Source of the DNA: Pontederia crassipes
Taxonomy: Eukaryota > Streptophyta > Magnoliopsida > Commelinales > Pontederiaceae
DNA length: 64,000 bases
Direction of reading: 5' to 3'
NCBI GenBank assembly: GCA_030549335.1
Contig: CM060194.1
Span: 36,225,171 to 36,289,170, forward strand
Below, piece by piece: positions 60,575 to 64,000 of the stretch; position 1 is the stretch's first letter; every line of letters starts with the position of its first letter. Made by a program: the position numbers and the translations under genes. The notes beneath the pieces were generated by a model. That model worked only from the letters and a program-made list of their open reading frames with translations. It was not told the origin of the DNA and did no database searches.

Positions 60575-63397
60575 TGATAGTGATATTGAGGGGTGTAGTG
60601 ATAACTTGCTGATTTTGGGGTCAAATTTCATATTCTTCAATTTTTGATTTAACTTCCTAATTCACTTTCTACTGCAAGTATACAAGTCAATTGTAGTCTA
60701 CCCAAATGTCATATCCACAGTGATTTAAAGCCTAAGACTCCTTAACAATCTAGATTAGCCTTAACTAAAGTCAAAATTCCAAGAAATTGAAGGAAAGTGA
60801 AAATCGATTTCTATAAATGGCTAAAATGATAACTATTTTTGAATTTTTGAAAAGTTATCAAAACTGAATTGTAAATGCTAAATTAAGAGCTAAAAGGATT
60901 TATCTATCAATGAGGAAGGTTCTCCTAGAAGTTGGGGTTCATCTGATTTAATTATGGATGGAATGGAACAAGTTATCAATATGTATCACTTCTAATTCAA
61001 CTTAGAAATGGGCTATTATCACAGCATAATAAATCAGGACTAATTATCATATTTTCATATGATTGATTAGCTAAGTTGGATTAGAAGAGGTCCTGACTGA
61101 AATCAAGTTAACATTAAGATCAAGATCAAGTCCCTTGCTGATTTTTGACAATTTAGTGAAGTCTGAAATGATAATAATCAATTTCACTTTGAAAATGAGG
61201 AGAATACTTCAATCAACTAAACAGGGATGAAATCTATCCAACATTAGTGCAAATGCTCCTTGATTTATCTCTAAATTACAAGAGAATTTTAAATCAGTCT
61301 CTCAGCTACAAATTCAAATGAAATCCACATTTTCACTAAAGAGTTAGATAAAATCAGTACATAATTATATATGGGAACTCAACACATGCAATTGCTTCTT
61401 GGTCCATCTCTGAACAGCAAGAAAACCTTAAGTATACCTCTCAGTGATTAAATGAAATCAGGGACTTAACAATAACAAGGCAGATTCCACATATTTTAGG
61501 AAATCAGCAACTAGAAAATTCAGAAATCAGCACCTAGAAAACATTAGGATTCAACACATGCCATTCATTGGAATTCAGACTTGTCATTGCTCTTTGGTTC
61601 ATCTCTGAACAACAAAGTATCCCTATGATTCACTTCTCAGTGATTTAATGAGATCAAGGGTTTATAACAGCAAAACAGAATCCAAAGATTCAGGAAATCA
61701 GATTTTACAAATCAGAAATCAGCAAGTGAAATGTTTGCAATAATTCAAGTGTTGAAACCTTAGAAACATCATTGCCTCTTGATTCATTTCTGAACAAGAA
61801 TGAAACCATAAGAAACCTCTCAGTTATCAATTTAATTAGGGCTCCACAATAATAAAAACAGAATTTAACAATTCAAAAATCAGAAATCAAGAAAATCAGA
61901 ATTCAGAATTCAGGAAATCAGATTTCTAATTGTGGATTGAATCTAGAAACTTAGCATTGGTTTTTGATTCATTTCTGAACAAAGAGTAGATCAAAGGACA
62001 ACCTCTTAATTGTAAATACAAGTAGGATCTTACAATGATAAGAACAAATTCATATGAGTTCAGAATCCACAAAATCAGAAAATTAGAAATCAGTAAATCA
62101 GTGTAGGAATTCAGATTTGTCCATATCCATCCACAATTAAACTAGACTACTACCATATCCTAGGAGAAATGGAATTTAGCTCCTCATTGTTACAAACTTT
62201 GATACAAAATAGAGGAGGAAGCAGATACAAAACATCCTTGAATCTGGTATGTCGATAGGAGAAATCAGAATTGCCATCACTTCAGCTCCTCTCCTTGCTT
62301 CCTTCCTGCTCAAACCCTTGCAATGGCAGCCCCCCTTTTGCTCTGGGTTTTCCAACTTTTATATGTCTTCTCCACCCTTTGATGCAAATCAGAAGCTTCC
62401 ATAGTAGTGTGATTGTGTCATCTGTCCAGCTCTGAAATTCCAGCAGAAATCAGCAGCTTTTTGGAGTGGTCCCCCCCCCCCCCACCTTTTTCCAGCTTTT
62501 TGCAACTTTATTTTCTCTGCTAGAAGAGATAGAACACCAAACATCAAAGTTCTTGAATGGGATTTTAACAGATAAGGATTAAGACAATGATAAGTATCAG
62601 CTAAAACAACAAATGAGATTTGGTGTTGTGCAAGAATGAAAACAAAAATTAGAAATGATAACTTATAAGACCCGGAATGATAACTTGCATCATATCATGA
62701 AAATTGTCCAATTAAGGGTGGTTCAAAGCATTGAAGGCATCAAAGGGATTATGGTGGAAGATGAATGAGGTCAGAAATCAAATGTGAATAAGATTTCATA
62801 GGAATGATAACTTGGGTGCCAAAAACGATAACTTAATGCCATAAAAATGATAACTTGTCATAAGTTTATTTGTGGTTATTCAAATGTGTTCAAATCAGAG
62901 CAGCAAGGAGTTAGGTCAATAATATAGTGGTTGCCTAATGCTTTTATGCAAAATTGACAGCCTTGCCTATCGAAATGACAGTTTTGCCCTTAAAATGATA
63001 ACTTGGCATTCAAAAAACGATAACCAATGAAATGGAATGATAACTTAGCACAAGTTGAAATATGATCATCCAAATATGAATAATCCATGATGGCATGGGA
63101 TTTAGGGCAGAATAATCACTGAAAATTAGCTCAATTAAAATAATGATAACTTTGCACATTGGAATGATAACTTGCCCTAAAAATTATAACTTGGCATAGA
63201 ATTGAAATATTTATGGATTTTAGCAATTCAGAACCTCTATGCACATGAAATTAAGTATAAAATGAGAAAGATCAGCTAGTTATCACAATCCTTGCATTCC
63301 AAACATAATTGGCCAAAAGTTAGGCAAAATGAGGGCTCGATATGGGTGAATTGAATATAAAATAGGATAAAAACCTATTGTGATCAGCTAGTGATCA
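60575..63397 (-). mobile_element. Solo LTR of the TR-GAG family, reverse orientation (2823 bp)
   Basis: Read on the minus strand it begins TGATCACTAGCTGATCA, identical to the LTRs at 2584 and 8874, and ends ...ATCACTATCA. TTCGA flanks both sides (60570-60574 and 63398-63402), and removing it restores the RT sequence. The same features recur in reverse: many TGATAACTT motifs, and four blocks with TTSATCTCTGAACA-like words. It is 365 bp longer than the 5' LTR at 2584-5041, so it is a related but distinct copy. No internal region or second LTR is present, which implies LTR-LTR recombination after insertion. Confidence 0.85.
62470..62483. repeat. Poly-C run in solo LTR
   Basis: About fourteen C in a row within the solo LTR. 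In the full element LTRs the same place (about 3325 and 9595) is a shorter G run (GGGGGG in the other orientation). Confidence 0.8.
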
Positions 63398-64000
63398 TTC
63401 GACCAACTTGGCGGTGCAAGATAGTTTACCAAGTTGGATCTTCGTTCGGGCTATTGGCAAGTCCGAATCTCGGAAGATGATGTGCAGAAGACGACATGCG
63501 TCACAAGATACGGCTCCTACGAGTTCCTCGTGATGCCTTTCGGCCTCACTAACACCTCGGCGACCTTTTGCACTCTATGAACAAGGTATTGCAACCATTC
63601 CTTGACAGATTCATGGTTGTCCACCTCGATGACATTATGATCTATAGCTGCACCTTGGAGGAACATATCAAGCACATTCGACAAGTGTTCGAGGTGTTGC
63701 GGCAAAACGAACTCTACGTCAAGCGGGAGAAGTGTGCCTTCGCTCAACCGGAAGTACACTTCTTGGGACATGTCGTCGGAAGTGGCAAGCTGAAGATGGA
63801 TGACACGAAGATTCGGGCCATCATGAAGTGGGAGCCGCCCAAGCGTGTTTCCGACATACGTTCGTTCATTGGCCTGATGAACTACTATAGGCAGTTCGTT
63901 AAGGGTTATTCACATGTGACGACCCCTTTGACGAATCTCCTTCGAAAGAATGTGAAGTGGGAGTGGACGCTGTTATGCCAAAAAGCGTTCGACACCCTCA
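63398..64000 (+). pseudogene. Reverse transcriptase of third gypsy element, 3' part (runs off the window)
   Basis: Resumes with DQLGGAR, a stop, then [26 protein letters not shown], the active-site box HLDD (63620-63632, both Asp kept) and VHFLGHVVGSGKL. The connection region SDIRSFIGLMNYYRQFVKGY and the start of RNase H follow. A one-base loss near 63575 shifts the frame. The element continues beyond 64000. Confidence 0.85.

Noticed and set aside
1-64000. CRISPR arrays, bacterial operons, tRNA and rRNA genes
   Set aside because: The repeats seen are LTRs, palindrome arrays and microsatellites. No cloverleaf or rRNA sequence was recognised by eye, though a tRNA scan was not possible.
1-64000. 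Integrated plant pararetrovirus
   Set aside because: Every RT segment sits in an LTR or LINE context with gypsy, copia or LINE domain order. No movement protein or caulimovirus-type coat domain was noticed.

Overview
This window is nuclear DNA of a flowering plant. It is strongly AT-rich, has intron-containing genes with GT/AG junctions, and is mostly built from plant transposable elements: Ty3/gypsy chromoviruses, an Athila/Tat-type element, Ty1/copia, L1-type LINEs and a CACTA-like element. The GNAT gene has a GC-rich first exon and AT-rich later exons. That gradient is common in monocots, so a monocot is my guess, but nothing here fixes the species.

Only three genes look functional. At 19758-22015 (+) lies a four-exon gene for a plastid-type GNAT acetyltransferase of 257 aa. 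At 22703-24044 (+) lies a two-exon gene for a C2-domain, SRC2-like protein of 317 aa. At 34943-36810 (-) lies a five-exon gene for an alpha/beta-hydrolase of 417 aa, probably plastid-associated. I checked reading phase across every intron and all three frames close. A diverged fragment of the last exon of this hydrolase sits at about 24485-24600 (-), beside the C2 gene.

Layout. 735-1436 is a LINE ORF2 remnant. 1437-19372 is a decayed Del/Tekay-type chromovirus. Its 5' LTR is split by an 8.4-kb LTR element (2584-11000, 5-bp target duplication CTGGT) that has an Athila/Tat-like gag but no protease, reverse transcriptase or integrase, so it is a TR-GAG-type element. 19758-24044 is the GNAT/C2 gene island. 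25745-27130 is a copia remnant. 28026-32478 is a small complete copia element on the minus strand with unusual TA...CT LTR ends. 34943-37040 is the hydrolase gene with its promoter. 38504-45565 is a second, more eroded chromovirus. 45755-46215 and 50215-51072 are diverged copies of one promoter-like segment. 47990-49790 is a LINE remnant with a MITE-like insertion. 54485-55200 is another copia remnant. 55381-58025 is a CACTA-like array. From about 58026 to the window end is a third gypsy element, interrupted inside its reverse transcriptase by a 2.8-kb solo LTR (60575-63397, reverse orientation, target duplication TTCGA) of the same family as the TR-GAG element.

The main observations beyond ordinary annotation are: the TR-GAG family, whose LTRs are packed with an AGTTATCA motif and about 180-bp diverged repeats; CG-rich imperfect-palindrome arrays at similar places in the LTRs of two different chromoviruses; catalytic-residue losses in the first chromovirus that are all G-to-A changes; the copia element with TA...CT ends; and the duplicated promoter-like segment. 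No tRNA, rRNA or CRISPR was seen. All element calls were made by eye from motifs and repeat comparison, without database searches.
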